A DNA stretch of 64,000 nucleotides from Erigeron canadensis (lineage: Eukaryota; Streptophyta; Magnoliopsida; Asterales; Asteraceae): contig NC_057769.1 in assembly GCF_010389155.1 (NCBI RefSeq), forward strand, positions 28,706,735 to 28,770,734, read 5' to 3'. Below, one piece after another: positions 1 through 16,265 of the stretch. The notes below the pieces were generated by a model, which did no database searches, was not told the origin of the DNA, and saw only the letters and a program-made list of their open reading frames with translations. The position numbers and the translations under genes are program-made. Position 1 is the first letter of the stretch. Each line of letters starts with the position of its first letter.

Positions 1-177
1 ACACTTACATTTCTTGAGCTCTTACTTAAGATCCAGGTAACATTAATAAACAGCAAAAGCTGGAGTTTTAGGGGAAACGCCATATTTCATTAGCATTTAG
101 CCTAATCAACATATGCTGATTATGTACTACTCACTAAGGAGACATTGTACTTCTATTGTAAAATCCTATGTTATCAA

Positions 178-440
178 TTTCGGTGAAATTTCGGTGGTAT
201 ACCAGTTTTCGGTGGTGGGACATAATTTCGGTATTGAATTTCAGTTTAGATATCGTTTCCGAAATTTTCGGTGGTTTTGGCCGAAATTTGACCGAAATAC
301 CACCGAAATTTGACCGAAATTTCGGTGAATTCTGTTTCAGCACTTCCAGGTTTCATCTTTTACTCTTATTTATTATATATATAATGTTAGAATTACCAAA
401 ATACCACCGAAAAAAACGATATTTCGTATACCAGTCTGTG
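178..440. repeat. Short inverted-motif repeat rich in TTTCGGT / ACCGAAA
   Basis: The stretch repeats the heptamer TTTCGGT and its complement ACCGAAA many times, including the palindrome CCGAAATTTCGG, so both strands look alike and short overlapping ORFs appear by chance. It lies inside the last visible intron of the glutathione reductase gene. The pattern suggests the core of a non-autonomous DNA transposon, but I could not fix its terminal repeats or a target duplication. No protein signal is present. Confidence 0.5.
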
Positions 441-833
441 ACCGAAACACTGAAATTTATGTCCTTGACTACGTAACCTATCATATGGATAGAACTTGGC
501 AGTTGGCACTTCCCTTCACTCTAAAACATTTTCATTAAATATTATCATGAGGTCTTCCAGCATAATCGCTACATTCCCATTTTGGTAAAATCATATAGAA
601 CTTCATAAAAAGGAATTGGCATCAATGTTGGTTCAAGAAACTCTTTAAATTGTAATTAATGAGGGATATTTTAAAACTTTTAATGTAATACCAAGAAAAC
701 TGTGGCAGTTCTTTTTTGGTGAGCCGGGGAGAAAGTTATCGAACATCATCAGAATAATATGGTTATCTTATCGGCATTTCGACCACCAATAAAACAAAAA
801 GGAGATAGAGAAGAAGGGTTCATTAAAAAAAAC

Positions 834-5215
<4,382 letters not shown>

Positions 5216-5442
5216 TTTCACCTATATACCCACATCAAAAAAAAATTATTAAAACACAGCACATCAATTAATTTCAAGAAAACCCAATAAAGATAAACAA
5301 AATCAGATCCAAAATATCCAATAAAAATGAAATATTGTTGTTAAAGATCGAACCTTTTTTTTAATTATTTACTGATCAAGAAAGGGAGGAGTAGTAGTAG
5401 TAGTGAAGTTGATGATCTTTAATTATTGAGGGGTTTTATTTA

Positions 5443-5450
5443 TATTTATA
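5443..5450 (-). promoter_or_regulatory. Likely TATA box of the glutathione reductase gene
   Basis: On the minus strand this reads TATAAATA, about 230 bp upstream of the ATG. It is followed by a pyrimidine/ACT-rich leader with a (TAG/CTA)n trinucleotide stretch near 5392-5403. No transcript data support it; the placement is by motif only. Confidence 0.45.
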
Positions 5451-5469
5451 ATAACTTATTATTTTGCAT

Positions 5470-7838
5470 GAAATTGAAGGGCTTGAATGGCAAGTAGCCA
5501 CGATATTGATTTACTGGAAAGGGGAATTTCAGATTGTGATATATGATTGATCGACTTGATTTTGTATTGGAATTTCTGTATGTTTGTTTTTGTATGCTTC
5601 GACCAGTTGTACAGTACAAGTGTCACGCATATATATTTTTTGTGTATAACCTTTTTTGGAAAGTTAGAGGATATGAGAAGGTTGTTTTGTGTTTGTCTTT
5701 GTGGTTGCACGTTGTGCAATTTTATGGTGATTCAATACAATTCAATTATTTGTGTTGAAAAAACAGGCAGGAGGGGGAAAAAAAAGTCAAAAATATAATT
5801 TTTATTGATTCTTTTAATGAATAAAAAAACGAAAATGATTTTTAAAGTTTTATATTTTAAAAAAATTTCATGATTTTGTATTTAACAAAATAAATTATAT
5901 GTGACATAAATCACATAATGTGACTTGTGAGTAGTATGATTTTTTTCAAAAATGTCTCAAATCCTAACGAGTTAAAACAATTTCTTTGAAATCAATTTTA
6001 TGTAAAATACTACGTTTGGCAATTAGCTTTTAGAAACTTTAATTTTCAAGCTTTTATGAAAAAACTCCTACCTAATAAATAATTTTGTTTGGTTGGAGGA
6101 GCTAGAAGCTTTTGGGTTAAGTGAAAAAACTCATTTTTATAACGCTACTAAAACAAGCGTTAGAGAAATGTTGTAAGCTATTGGTCTTTAGAATTACTTA
6201 AATAGTCTTCCAATATTTTTGATAACCTCCAACGTAAATCAGTTTCTTCTATATGACCATGAAACCATCAAAAACTTAATATGTTTATTCTGGTTTGTCT
6301 TTGATCACTTCTCAAAAATTATTTGGTCGGGTCATTCATCTCTTTCACTTTGGGTACGCAGAACCTGTTTTGTCTTAATTTTTTGATTCAATTGTCTTAG
6401 TTGTATAGATATAGAGTATTTTTTTATACTTTTATGGCATGAATTTATAAAATTGTGTACGTGGCTTTGTTAATAATTGAGGAAAAGTATTAAGAAATGA
6501 TAATTGTGGCCATAGGCTATCTTGGTCATTATTTAGATAAATAAATTAACTTCTTTTTTATTAATGACACATGTTTTTTTTATTTAGGTCGTGTTTTTAT
6601 TTTTCAAAAATAAAATATGTGTACACTGATTTCTTAGTTGTGACTAAAGATATGATCTAAAAAATTGTAACCAAAATAACCACTTGTATTTAATTTTCAA
6701 AAACCTAAACATGTTAGAATGTAATTTTGATTTGTCTTCAATTTACAAATCAAAGTTCGAGATACGACAAAAGTTTAATAATTCACAAAAAGAAAACTAT
6801 TTTAAAAAATTGGTATATTTAATATAAAAAAATTAACATCAATTTAAAACATGTTAAAGATGTATTTTATGATGAAGTTTAAAGCATGAAATATGTTGAA
6901 GCTTATGGATGTAATATAATTTCAATATATTTCATGCTTTAAACTTTACTACAATGGAACACTATCTTATAACAAATTAACTTGGGACATAAACTGGATT
7001 GAAATACCTTGAAACAACTTGGATTGAAAAAACCTACAATTAGATTTGTTCTTCATAAACAAATTTGGAATTTGCGATCCCAGGTGATATCAGTACAAGA
7101 TCAAATGATCTTTTTCTATTGGATAGGAAGAGCCATAACACATGATATACTTGTAATTGTCAAATGAATTCTATATCTATCTGTATGAATAAAAAATCAT
7201 GTAAAAAAGTGATTTTAAACAACTTGTTTGGATAATGTGATTTGAATGCTCTATTTGGATGAATCAAACATATTTAAACATTCAAATAACATGTTGTTTA
7301 AATTAATTGAAACATCGATTTAACTCAAAAGTAATCACAAACCAATTTCATAACTTTAAGCGAAAAAACACCATTATAATTCCTTGCAATTGATGAACTG
7401 ATAACGCTCAAATTATACATATTTAATTGAGCCTTTATGTGTCACTTAACATACAAATATGACCCATTTTAATATAAATTAGTATATTTTAGCTACTTAT
7501 TATTTGCATAAGTATTTTTGGTAGGCTGCGTTAGAAATTGATGAGGAATGCACTAAAACAAAACAATAAAATGTTCCTGCACTGTTTGATCATAATTTAT
7601 TCATTCAGACTCCGATCGATACAATTTAGAAAATTAAGATATGCAAGTTTCATGTTGATCACTTTCGAGAATTAGCCACCATGATTACGTTTTAGAAGAT
7701 TGAAGCATAAAGATAATTCATAAAAGCGACGTTATTACTAAACCTCATTCAATTATAAATCTCTCCAACACATATGTTTCATAGTAACATTAGAAACTGC
7801 TCATGATTTATAAGCTATGGACAAGATTTCTTGCACCC
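5470..7838. other. Gene-free AT-rich spacer upstream of glutathione reductase
   Basis: No coding signal. The short ORFs at 5540-5800 are low complexity. Around 6008-6180 the sequence resembles the AGCTTTTA-rich internal part of Harbinger-like MITEs seen elsewhere in the window. A near-perfect hairpin at 6875-6946 is listed separately. Confidence 0.6.
6875..6946. repeat. 26-bp near-perfect inverted repeat (hairpin)
   Basis: Arms 6875-6900 and 6921-6946 are reverse complements apart from one base, with a 20-nt spacer. The left arm starts AAGTTTAAAGCATGAAATAT. It could be the remains of a very short MITE or a small-RNA-like foldback. No flanking target duplication was recognised. Confidence 0.7.
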
Positions 7839-8083
7839 TGATGTGACTAATTTATACCAATTACCTACATCATTATTGGCCATTTATTTATGTGTTTTAA
7901 GTCTATTTTATGTGCATTTGGCGAGTTTATGGTGTTTGTTAGTGTTTACAGGCTCTAAACAGGTTACGCGTGCATTTGGTGCATTTCCGGAAGATATTTG
8001 GTAAAGAAGTGATTAATCATAATCGAGAGTTGTTTTAAGTGGAAGAAACGGCGAGTTCAAGATCGTAAAGGAAGAATTGTGTG

Positions 8084-8322
8084 ACTGCGCCGTAGTGGAG
8101 GGTGTTATGCCCACTGCGCCGCAATCCATATCCACGGAAAAGTTTGGAACACGCCCCACTGCGCTGCAGTGGGGGTTGCACTAGGTAGACTGCGCCGCAA
8201 TCAAGGAAGCAAGAACTCAAGACGTGGAAACAAGCTGCGCCGCAGTCAACTAGAAGTCAAAGTCAAACCTACCTCACTGCGCCGCAATAAGGGGATGCAC
8301 ATCTCACTGCGCCGCAGTGGGT
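8084..8322. repeat. Dispersed array of the palindrome ACTGCGCCGCAGT inside the LTR
   Basis: Seven imperfect copies occur at about 8084, 8111, 8154, 8188, 8234, 8274 and 8304, often extended to CCCACTGCGCCGCAGTGGG. Spacing is irregular (roughly 27-46 bp), so this is not a simple tandem repeat. It lies just upstream of the LTR TATA box and is much richer in GC than its surroundings. Confidence 0.85.
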
Positions 8323-8767
8323 GCACGGGGGCTGAAGGATTGGATCGTTTCTGCATCAGAATTTTGGGAGAGTATAAATACAAATTAAAACCCTAATTCC
8401 CATGGGTATCAAAAATCTTTCTAGGAGCTGTTCTACAAGGGTTCTTCAATCTCCAAGAAAGTTTTTCTTAGGCGGATTCGTTGAAGATTCACGAGCACCC
8501 ATCTAGATCGTATCTACTTTTACTATCTTGCAATTTCAATTTCTCAAACGATTGGTACATCATGTTTCTCTTCTATTTTAATTATTATTGTGGATTGATC
8601 ATGAGTGGCTAAACGTTTAATCATCCACCTTGATGTAATGAGACGAATGATGTGATTGCAATATTTTTAATTCAAAAGGGTTTATTCTATTATCGTTGTT
8701 CTGTGATCTTGATGATTTTAGTTCTTTTTATTAATTAAATATGATATTGGTTGCATATATTTCTTCG

Positions 8768-9060
8768 TTGGTGGTACCAATTGAATGAATATGTGATTTT
8801 AAAACGGTTACTTGTCTATGAGTAATTATCACTAGTTCATAGTATGATAATGAATGTCATTTTAAGAAAAGATTAATTTTGTCAACGTGACTCATAGCGG
8901 TTGGTGGTACCACGTTGTTGTCACATAGGTTCAATTGATAATTCGATAGTCAAATAAACTAATTGTTAGAAAAAGTTGTCTTTGCTTTGGTGGTACCGGC
9001 TTGGGTAATTCAACTGGCAATTAGGTGATTCGGTAATTTGTTCACGGTTGGTGGTACCAC
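8768..9060 (+). repeat. Four copies of TTGGTGGTACC in the LTR R/U5 part
   Basis: Copies at 8768, 8899, 8987 and 9046 share the core TTTGGTGGTACC or TTGGTGGTACC, which contains the palindromic GGTACC. The intervening sequence repeats loosely (AATTG, TGGTGGTACCACGT), which points to old internal duplication in the LTR. Confidence 0.7.
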
Positions 9061-9710
9061 GTGAGCATCTTAATCTTGTCATGATTATCTTTAAATTCTA
9101 AAGAATTTGGTCTTAATCAAATGCAATCATATTTGAAGTCGAGTGAAGTCAAGGTGGATGACTTTTAATTATATTGTTTGAAGTTCTTTTCAAATTTATG
9201 CAATTAGTTTGCAAATCAATTTTACTTTAATTGTCAAAGAGGATTTTCAAAGCAACACCCGTTTTCCAAACCATTTCATAAAGCAACTAGTCATTTCCAA
9301 TCCCTGAGAACGAACGCAGACTTATCTCTTAACTATATTACAAACGATCGGGTCCACTGCCCATGAGTGCGTAGTAGTGAGTTTTTAGATAGTCTAGTTT
9401 TATAAATTTAAAGCTCGATTTTGCACATCACACCCCACTCGTACTATAAATTCATTAATGCAAAAAAGAAGGAAATGAATAGTAAGATATCTCTATTAGC
9501 TATTTTGAAACGCACATGCTCGAATAGTACACTTCTGCTCATTACTGTAGACCTAAATTCAATGTCCGAGAATTCATTGCAAATTGTTGAAGAGTTAGGC
9601 TATAAAAAACACTCGCAAAAGGACGTTCAAAGGTGTGCCTCCTAGTGAGAGTCACCATCTTACTGATTACTCCAAAGTCATTGGCACCAATTCAGTTCTC
9701 AAAACACTTA

Positions 9711-10896
9711 GAGGCTGTTTGGTTCATGGAATTCTAAGGAATTCTTTGGAATTGGAATGTTGAATTCATTTCATAAGCTTGTTTGGTTGAAAAAATAATG
9801 GAATTGAAATTCAAAATTTTCCTTCAAATTCCTTAAAACAAATAATCCACAATTCCTTTACTAAACGCATTAAATGTTTTTAATTCCAATGGAATTCAAT
9901 CAATTTGACAAAAAAACCCCCAAAAAATATACAACTCTTATCTTCTTCAGCTATTAATTTCTGATGCTTCAACTGCCATCACACCACCAACCACCACCAC
10001 CTACCATCGTCGCCGATTTAAACCGGCCTTTGACCATCATCTCTGTTGGACTAGTACATCATCGACCCACTGTTTATCGATCGACTAAATACGTATTGTT
10101 AGACTACGCCACCAATAGCCGTCGCTAACCACCGTCGTCAACCACCTAACCCAGTACTATTCTCTGTTATATTTTTCTCCTTTCTCTTTTTAACTTGATT
10201 GAAAAGATGCAATTTGTTTCATAACACATAAGATGATTTGAAACTTAATTGGAAAATGATTTTATTTTGTTCATGTGTGTGGTGGGTGTGATGTAGAGAA
10301 AGAAGAGAAAAGGGTGAGAGAGTAAAAGACACAGACGATGAAATGCTTTATTGGAATGAGTACTTATAAAGTTATAATATATAATAGATGATGGTCAAGG
10401 GTAATTTTGTCATTTATATATAGTTTACTTTTTCTATATCTATACTATCTAATAAAACAAATCATCCTTTTTTTTTCTTAAACTTTCTACTTTGAAAAAC
10501 CAAAAATATCATTCTCCTTTATTAACTAATTTAAATATTTCCATCTAATATACCTATAATACCCTTAATGAAATAATTTACGGTATAGATCTTCCAACAC
10601 TTAAAATAACTACAATACCACATTTAACATTAATTATTTTTACATTCACCACTATTGTCGCCCCCATTACCGTCCCCACCACCACCTCCTCCATCATTAT
10701 CCCCACCGCCGCCACATTGCGTGAGCATAAGTCCAATAATTATTTAACAACATTCTATTGAATTCTGTCAACCAAACACATTATATATTTCAAAAACTTT
10801 CCAATTCCAATTCTTTCAAATTCCAATTCTTTCAAATTCCAATTCCTTCAATAAATTTTAATTTATTCAAAAACATTTTATGAACCAAACGCCCCC
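9711..10896. mobile_element. PIF/Harbinger-type non-autonomous element, TSD TTA
   Basis: The left end GAGGCTGTTTGGTTCAT and the complement of the right end GGGGGCGTTTGGTTCAT form a terminal inverted repeat. TTA flanks both sides (9708-9710 and 10897-10899), the 3-bp duplication expected for PIF/Harbinger (Tourist-like) elements. Subterminal sequence is made of AATTCCAATTC-type repeats on both sides. There is no transposase ORF. A Helitron-like insertion at 10439-10735 interrupts it. Confidence 0.85.
10439..10735 (+). mobile_element. Short non-autonomous Helitron nested in the Harbinger element
   Basis: It starts TCTATACTATC after an A, and carries the phrase about AATACCCTTAATGAAATAA shared with the Helitrons at 42569 and 56613. 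It ends in a GC-rich hairpin zone (CACATTGCGTGAGCA) and a degenerate terminus CCAA before T, where CTAG would be expected. The comparison with the cleaner copy at 42569-42886 is the main evidence. Confidence 0.65.
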
Positions 10897-12539
10897 TTAG
10901 TCTTAGTTTGTAATAAAGTAGTTTTAAGTCACCACTATTGATTGCTCATAGAAACTCTATTCACATTAGTTCACCATTGTCGTCTAAGAAATCTTTTGTT
11001 ACAACTTAGTCTGCTAAGTTCGCGATCATAAAGTTTCAAATTTAAGTTTGTACTTGTTTAATTATTCAAGGTTACTAGTTTTGAAGTTTCTAAAAGTTTG
11101 TTTGTTATTTGAAGCTCGTTTATTAAGTTTAGTTCGCAAGTTGTTCGTAAACTTCGGTCTCAGTTTGTGAAGAAGCCACACGTTAGTATTTCGTTTTGAA
11201 AGGTGTTACAAGTTCATCGATTTTCCTTTTAGCCACGTGACAAGACTCGTGAAGTTTCGTTACAATCCGATCTTTTGCATGAAACTCATCTTCAAATTAC
11301 TGTGTTCTTTATTTGCCTTTGGTAGTTATAAATTTAGATAATTTGATACCATTTAAAGGATTTAATTGTGAAGGGTTGATTGAGGCTCAACAGTTGTATT
11401 AAGAAGTAGAGTCATTACCCGTTGATGTAGTAGTTAGTTTAAGTGAGACAAAGTTGCTAGTTCGGTGCATGCTTTACTTGATTTTCTTTGACTTTTAAAA
11501 GTCGATCTAGCATTCAAAGTCACGACGAAACTGTAACACCCGTCATTTAAAAACATGGATTTCCAAAAACTTTCGCCTAACGGCGTCAAAAGAAAGCGGA
11601 AGGAAACTTTAAAAGTCCAAACCAATAAATTCAGTTTGGTTTATTCATTAAATGGTGTTACTAGTCATATCGTCAAAACAAGTCTAAATGGAAATCCATC
11701 GGTTGCCCAACATTAAACAACCGACACTATAGTAAATATAAATCGTAAATATCTAAACATAAATGAACATCTAATGCGAACAGCCACTATGGGTAAACTA
11801 CAGCCAGCTTCAAGATCATCTACCCATGCCTCACATCTTCTCACATCTACCTGCTCACTATGTTGGACCTGAGGGCACAACACATTTCAAGAAACAAGTG
11901 TTAGCTAACGAATTAGCTAAGTAAGATAACACATGGTTTATAAAACGTTTGTCCATTTAAAACATTATATAAAAGTCATATTAAGTCGTTAAGGCACACA
12001 TATCATCTCACATACATATTATAGCATCAACATCTTTCATATTAGGATGGGTCATCCTAAATGTGTCTAGTCATCTTTTGCATCATCACATATCACATTT
12101 GAACATCTTTATAATTGTGACAAAAGTCACGCATCTCATATAACATATGCATCTCGTTAAGTGTGACATAAGTCGCACCCGACTAGATGAACCACCATTC
12201 AGTAGTACATCAATGTCGTTAAGGAATGACAAGCCAATCCAGGAGTAATCCATATGTTCAATGACAATGAGGCTGGTAAGACCTCCCGTATTACTCTTCA
12301 CGTTGTACCATGTTGCAAGGAGCCACCCAAGCAACCACATCAACGCACTTAACCGGGCTAGGGCAAGTACGGGTTAAGCTTAACACTTTCACGTTAAATT
12401 TATGAGCTCGATTTCACATCACATATAGTTTAGGTGTTTACACAACCTAAACAATCATCACATATACATCTTGGGCCCTTAAACGTGCACGTGTCATGGC
12501 AACTTAATAAGTCTAGTGAACTAGATGAACAAGCCATGT

Positions 12540-12745
12540 AATCATGCACATTTCACATATCATCATCATACATCACATTTCATAGCATTTCATTTCATAG
12601 CATTTCATTTCATATCATCACATCGCATACATTGTTACATCACGTACATCGTCATATATCATTGCATATCGTATATCATTACAACATTGCATAACATTTA
12701 TCATCTTAGATCGTACATCATTTCATATCATATCATCTATTAAGC
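12540..12745. repeat. CATTTCAT / CATATCAT low-complexity stretch in the LTR
   Basis: Degenerate repeats of CATTTCATAG and ATCATATC continue for about 200 bp and create a spurious His/Ile/Tyr-rich ORF. It is internal to the solo LTR. Confidence 0.75.
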
Positions 12746-13325
12746 ATACATAACATCTCATAGCAATACGTATCATTGGGGTAGCATTTCAGGCTTTTAT
12801 ATGTATCTACATAGCCCATATCACCTCTCATATAATCCTGAATACCCATAAGCAAACAAGATACCATTTGGGATGTTATTATATGAAAACTATGTTTATG
12901 TTGAACCCTCAGCGTGTCAAAGTAGTGTATCTTACCTCGTAGAAGCACACAATAAATGATAACGTAAGTTACCGAGCTTTGCAAGTATTCCCGACTACCT
13001 ATAATCATTAAACGACATAATGAGCTATCAATTACCCACTATTTATGGTCATGACTCAAGCCTAGATACCTATAAGTATCACCCATGACAAGACTTGATG
13101 CATCGGAGGTTCGTTTAATACTTTAGAGCTTACATAACTCGACGGAACATGGAAATCACTCACTAAATTAACCTTTCTGTAAACTTGACATCATCCTCAA
13201 CTTTAAAAAGCATTACCATTAGAAAGTAGACTCTCTCACGATTCCGTGGATAGCTTATTCCTCAAAAACGGAGTTACGGTTCAAAAGTTATGGTCGTTTA
13301 AAAATGTTAACAAAAATCAGTCCCT

Positions 13326-13460
13326 AACGGGAGTTACGAATATTTGTAATGGGAGTTACGCACCTAACGGGAGTTATGAAAATTTGTAATGGGAGTTACC
13401 ATGGAGGTGTTATCGCAATTACCCAGCTAACGGGAGTTACACAACCGTAACGGGAGTTAC
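13326..13460 (+). repeat. Six copies of TAACGGGAGTTAC in the LTR
   Basis: Copies of TAACGGGAGTTAC or TAATGGGAGTTAC occur at about 13325, 13348, 13364, 13388, 13427 and 13447, separated by 3-26 bp. The unit is itself a near palindrome (GTAACTCCCGTTA on the other strand). It resembles, in arrangement though not in sequence, the GC palindrome array in the first solo LTR. Confidence 0.75.
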
Positions 13461-14750
13461 GACGACCAGTCGTGAAAAACAACCTCAAAACCTAACCAAA
13501 CACATCTCAAACGACTTTAAAACATCTCCAGGTCTTATGAACATCAAATACACTCAAAATAAGACCAAAATCACTCATTGAAAATACCAATTAATCTTTG
13601 AATCATTTACCACATAAATCAATCATTAAATCACCCGAGTAACATGAAATCGGTAACCGTTTAATCAATTAACCCAACCCAAACCCCATGGCCTGGATTG
13701 AATACTCATCTATGACTCATAAGATCAGATTTTAAGGAGAATATTACCTATATTACCTGTAGATTACAAAAAGGATGCAAAAGGCTTGATCAACACACCC
13801 GAAAACGTATGAAGTCGCACAAGAATTGATCAAGGAGAGGAGGGATGGCCTAGGGCTTGAAGAATGTGTTTTTGGAACTGAATAATGACAGGGATTAGGG
13901 TCTAATTACCCCTAAACCTGCTGTACACACTTTTCTAAACTTACATTCAAGCCCCTTCACTTCACATCTTTACATCTAAGGCTTAAACAACCTAACGGGA
14001 ATACTTACTAACACTTTAATCACAATTAATCATCTTAAACACATTAACACATGAATCATTAAGGCTTTAAAACCTTACACATAATGCACATTAATCACAC
14101 ATAAACATTAAATCTCTTAGAGACTTAACGGACACGTTGTGTTAACTTAACGACTCAAGTCAACCGTTAATTAAAAGTTCGGGATGTTACAGAAACGAAA
14201 AATTAGTTTTAGTTGCATCAAATCCTTGTCTTCCATTTAATGTTACAAGCTCACATTTAGATCACGGTGGTGTTAGAGGTTAAGTTCTCGTTTTATTTCA
14301 AGGTTAGACTTTTCACTTATTAGTTTAATAATTGGATAGTGAGAGTCTGATTATAAATTAACCCAAACCGACCCACACCGTATTGGAAAACCAAAAACTG
14401 AACCGAACGAAAACCAAATCCAATGCTTTTAGTTTTATAAAAATGAAAAGAATCGGTTCGGATTTCGGTTTTAGGTCAAAACCGACTTATGCTCAGCCAA
14501 TTAGATAGGATATCTCGTAGATAGATATGATGTTAACAAAACAAACTTTGAATATATAAAAAAAAATTCATAAGTTAGAGGACTGAAAAAGCCAAGTCCA
14601 TGAGACTATATAGACACAATTTGAAAATTTATTTTCTTCAAAAGACAAAAACATATCTTAAATAAACTTTTTTCCCCCGAAATAAATATCTCAAACACGC
14701 ACTACCGAGTAACCACCTATCCATTCCGCCGCCATCTGCCGGCGACCACC

Positions 14751-16224
14751 GTAAGTCTCTTTCGTTTCGCTGCCGTCTCTTTATATCTGTCATACATATA
14801 ATACACACATTATATATACGTATAGCTTCAAATTCGTATCTAATTTCGTCATATGTATACTCATATTATTCCCTTTATGTTAGGGTTAGGGTTAGGGTTT
14901 TAAATTGGAGAAATTTATTGTAGATTAATTTGAATGTAATTTAACTTGGAAACGTTGAATTTGTTTCTTATATGCTCATTATTCACTATCATTATCGATA
15001 TCGATTGATTTATTGATTCTGCGAATAGGATTGAGAATATTATTGTGCTAGGGATAGAGCATCGCCAATGTATACACTAGTTTTACGCTAATTTAGCGTA
15101 AAAAAGGAATCTTTTTGGAATATGCTTACACTGAATAAGTTTGGTTTGATATTCACGTGTGTTTTGCGCGTGGAGCTTACGCTAATGCGTTTCCAAAGCT
15201 CGTGCTCGTTAAATTTGTTTGGCTCGCAAAAATTTTTAGTGATTACAGGGAAAAAGTAAGTTAGTAAATGAGGAGTTACTTGAGCCAGCTTTTGAAAAGT
15301 AGCATTACCCAAGTATACTGTAATTAATTGTATTTCGCTTTTGGGTTTTTATTTGTTGCTCTCTTTATTTCACTTTATGTTATAAACCATTAATACTTTG
15401 CAAAATGTATTTATACAAATAAAAAAGCTCCAACTACAAATTCTAAACAGTAAGTTTTAATCTTGTTAATTTAATTTGATTATTTTCTTAAGTTCAAGAC
15501 ATAAAACTTGTTCAGCAGTTCTTTTAATCGTTTGAAGTTGACGATTTATTGAAATCAATCAACCCAACAACCTGTGAGAAAGATTTTGGGTTCCCACTAT
15601 GAATAGGGTGATTACAATGTTAATCAGAATTTTATAATATTATATTATATATTGTACAAATACTTGTGAAGTATTTGATGTGAATTGCATAGGTATGAAA
15701 GGTTTTAAAAATAGTGTTTAATTTTATGAATCGTGTTACATCAAGATTAGTGCTAGTATCAGAGAAGTAACTTTTCACTTTCATGATTTCACTTTAAAAT
15801 AGTATAAGTACACTTTTAGGGTCAACAATGGAAATGCTTTTGAATTGGAGAAGATGATTTTAGATTCAATGATTAATGGACAGTAATATAACCTGGAAAC
15901 GTTGAAGTTATAGCGTATTGACTGTTTTACTGATTGACTCATTGATACCATTAATGGAAGTTTGAGATTTAGTATTTTAAGTGCTTATGCCTTATCGTGT
16001 TTTTAAAAAGCCAAAATGCACTTTGAAGTGTTAGGATGCTTGTTGCCCTTTTGATTTGCAATTTCGAACATCTTCCAAATAGGATCAGAGATATCTATGT
16101 GACTATGTGTTAAAGTTTGGGTTTTGAACTTGTGAAAGTGGTTTCAGTTTCAGATATGTAGATAGTAACTTTGGATTTGTAAGATTTTGGTTATTCATTG
16201 ATTAGTTTGTTGGTATTATAACAG
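14751..16224 (+). other. Intron in the 5'UTR of the RS-domain RNA-binding protein gene
   Basis: A non-coding exon ending GCGACCACC at 14750 is followed by a strong donor GTAAGTCTC. A matching acceptor TATTATAACAG ends at 16224, 41 bp before the ATG. The upstream part (about 14690-14750) is CCGCC-rich, typical of a plant leader. Leader introns of this length are common in plant housekeeping and SR-type genes and often raise expression. Confidence 0.7.
14880..14901 (+). promoter_or_regulatory. Telo-box-like (TTAGGG)3 stretch in the leader intron
   Basis: Three units of GTTAGG followed by GTTTTA lie 130 bp into the 5'UTR intron of the RS-domain gene. In plants, telo boxes (AAACCCTAA) near transcription starts are linked to housekeeping and growth-related expression. 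The match to the plant telomere unit TTTAGGG is imperfect, so this is a promoter-type motif and not a telomere relic. Confidence 0.4.
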
Positions 16225-16265
16225 GATTGGGGTATAAAGCTTGTAAGATCTGTGGTTTGGTTTAT

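Larger units (their letters stand above)
7839..9430 (+). mobile_element. Solo LTR (1592 bp), target duplication CACCC
   Basis: The element begins TGATGTG and ends CACATCA, a perfect 7-bp terminal inverted repeat with the canonical TG...CA. It is flanked by the identical 5-mer CACCC at 7834-7838 and 9431-9435. There is no internal retrotransposon region and no second LTR, so this is a solo LTR left by recombination. A TATA-like GTATAAATAC at about 8374 in the plus direction fits a U3/R boundary. The U3 half carries seven copies of an imperfect palindrome (8084-8322); the R/U5 half carries four copies of TTGGTGGTACC. It is probably Ty3/gypsy-like, but lineage cannot be set without coding sequence. 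Confidence 0.88.
11532..14191. mobile_element. Solo LTR (2660 bp), target duplication GAAAC
   Basis: It begins TGTAACACCCG and ends CGGGATGTTACA, and the 5-mer GAAAC flanks both sides (11527-11531 and 14192-14196). No gag/pol ORF lies inside, so it is a solo LTR. The large size and the TGTAACA ends fit Ty3/gypsy elements of the Tat/Athila type. On the minus strand a leader-like stretch (CCCTAATCCCTGTCATTATT then TTCTTCAAGCCCTAGGCC) would suit an R/U5 region, so transcription was probably minus. Internal features are an AT/CA-rich CATTTCAT repeat (12540-12740) and an AACGGGAGTTAC array (13326-13460). Confidence 0.85.

Noticed and set aside
1..833. Missing 3' exons of glutathione reductase
   Set aside because: Looked for the conserved block after the tenth exon (second FAD motif) on the minus strand and did not find it; the gene continues outside the window.
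8084..8322. CRISPR-like repeat array
   Set aside because: Units are irregularly spaced, imperfect and inside a plant LTR; CRISPR arrays do not occur in plant nuclear DNA.
12525..12743. 72-codon ORF rich in His, Ile and Tyr
   Set aside because: Product of the CATTTCAT-type repeats in the solo LTR.
14880..14901. Interstitial telomere relic
   Set aside because: Only three TTAGGG-like units next to a leader exon; better explained as a telo-box-type promoter motif.
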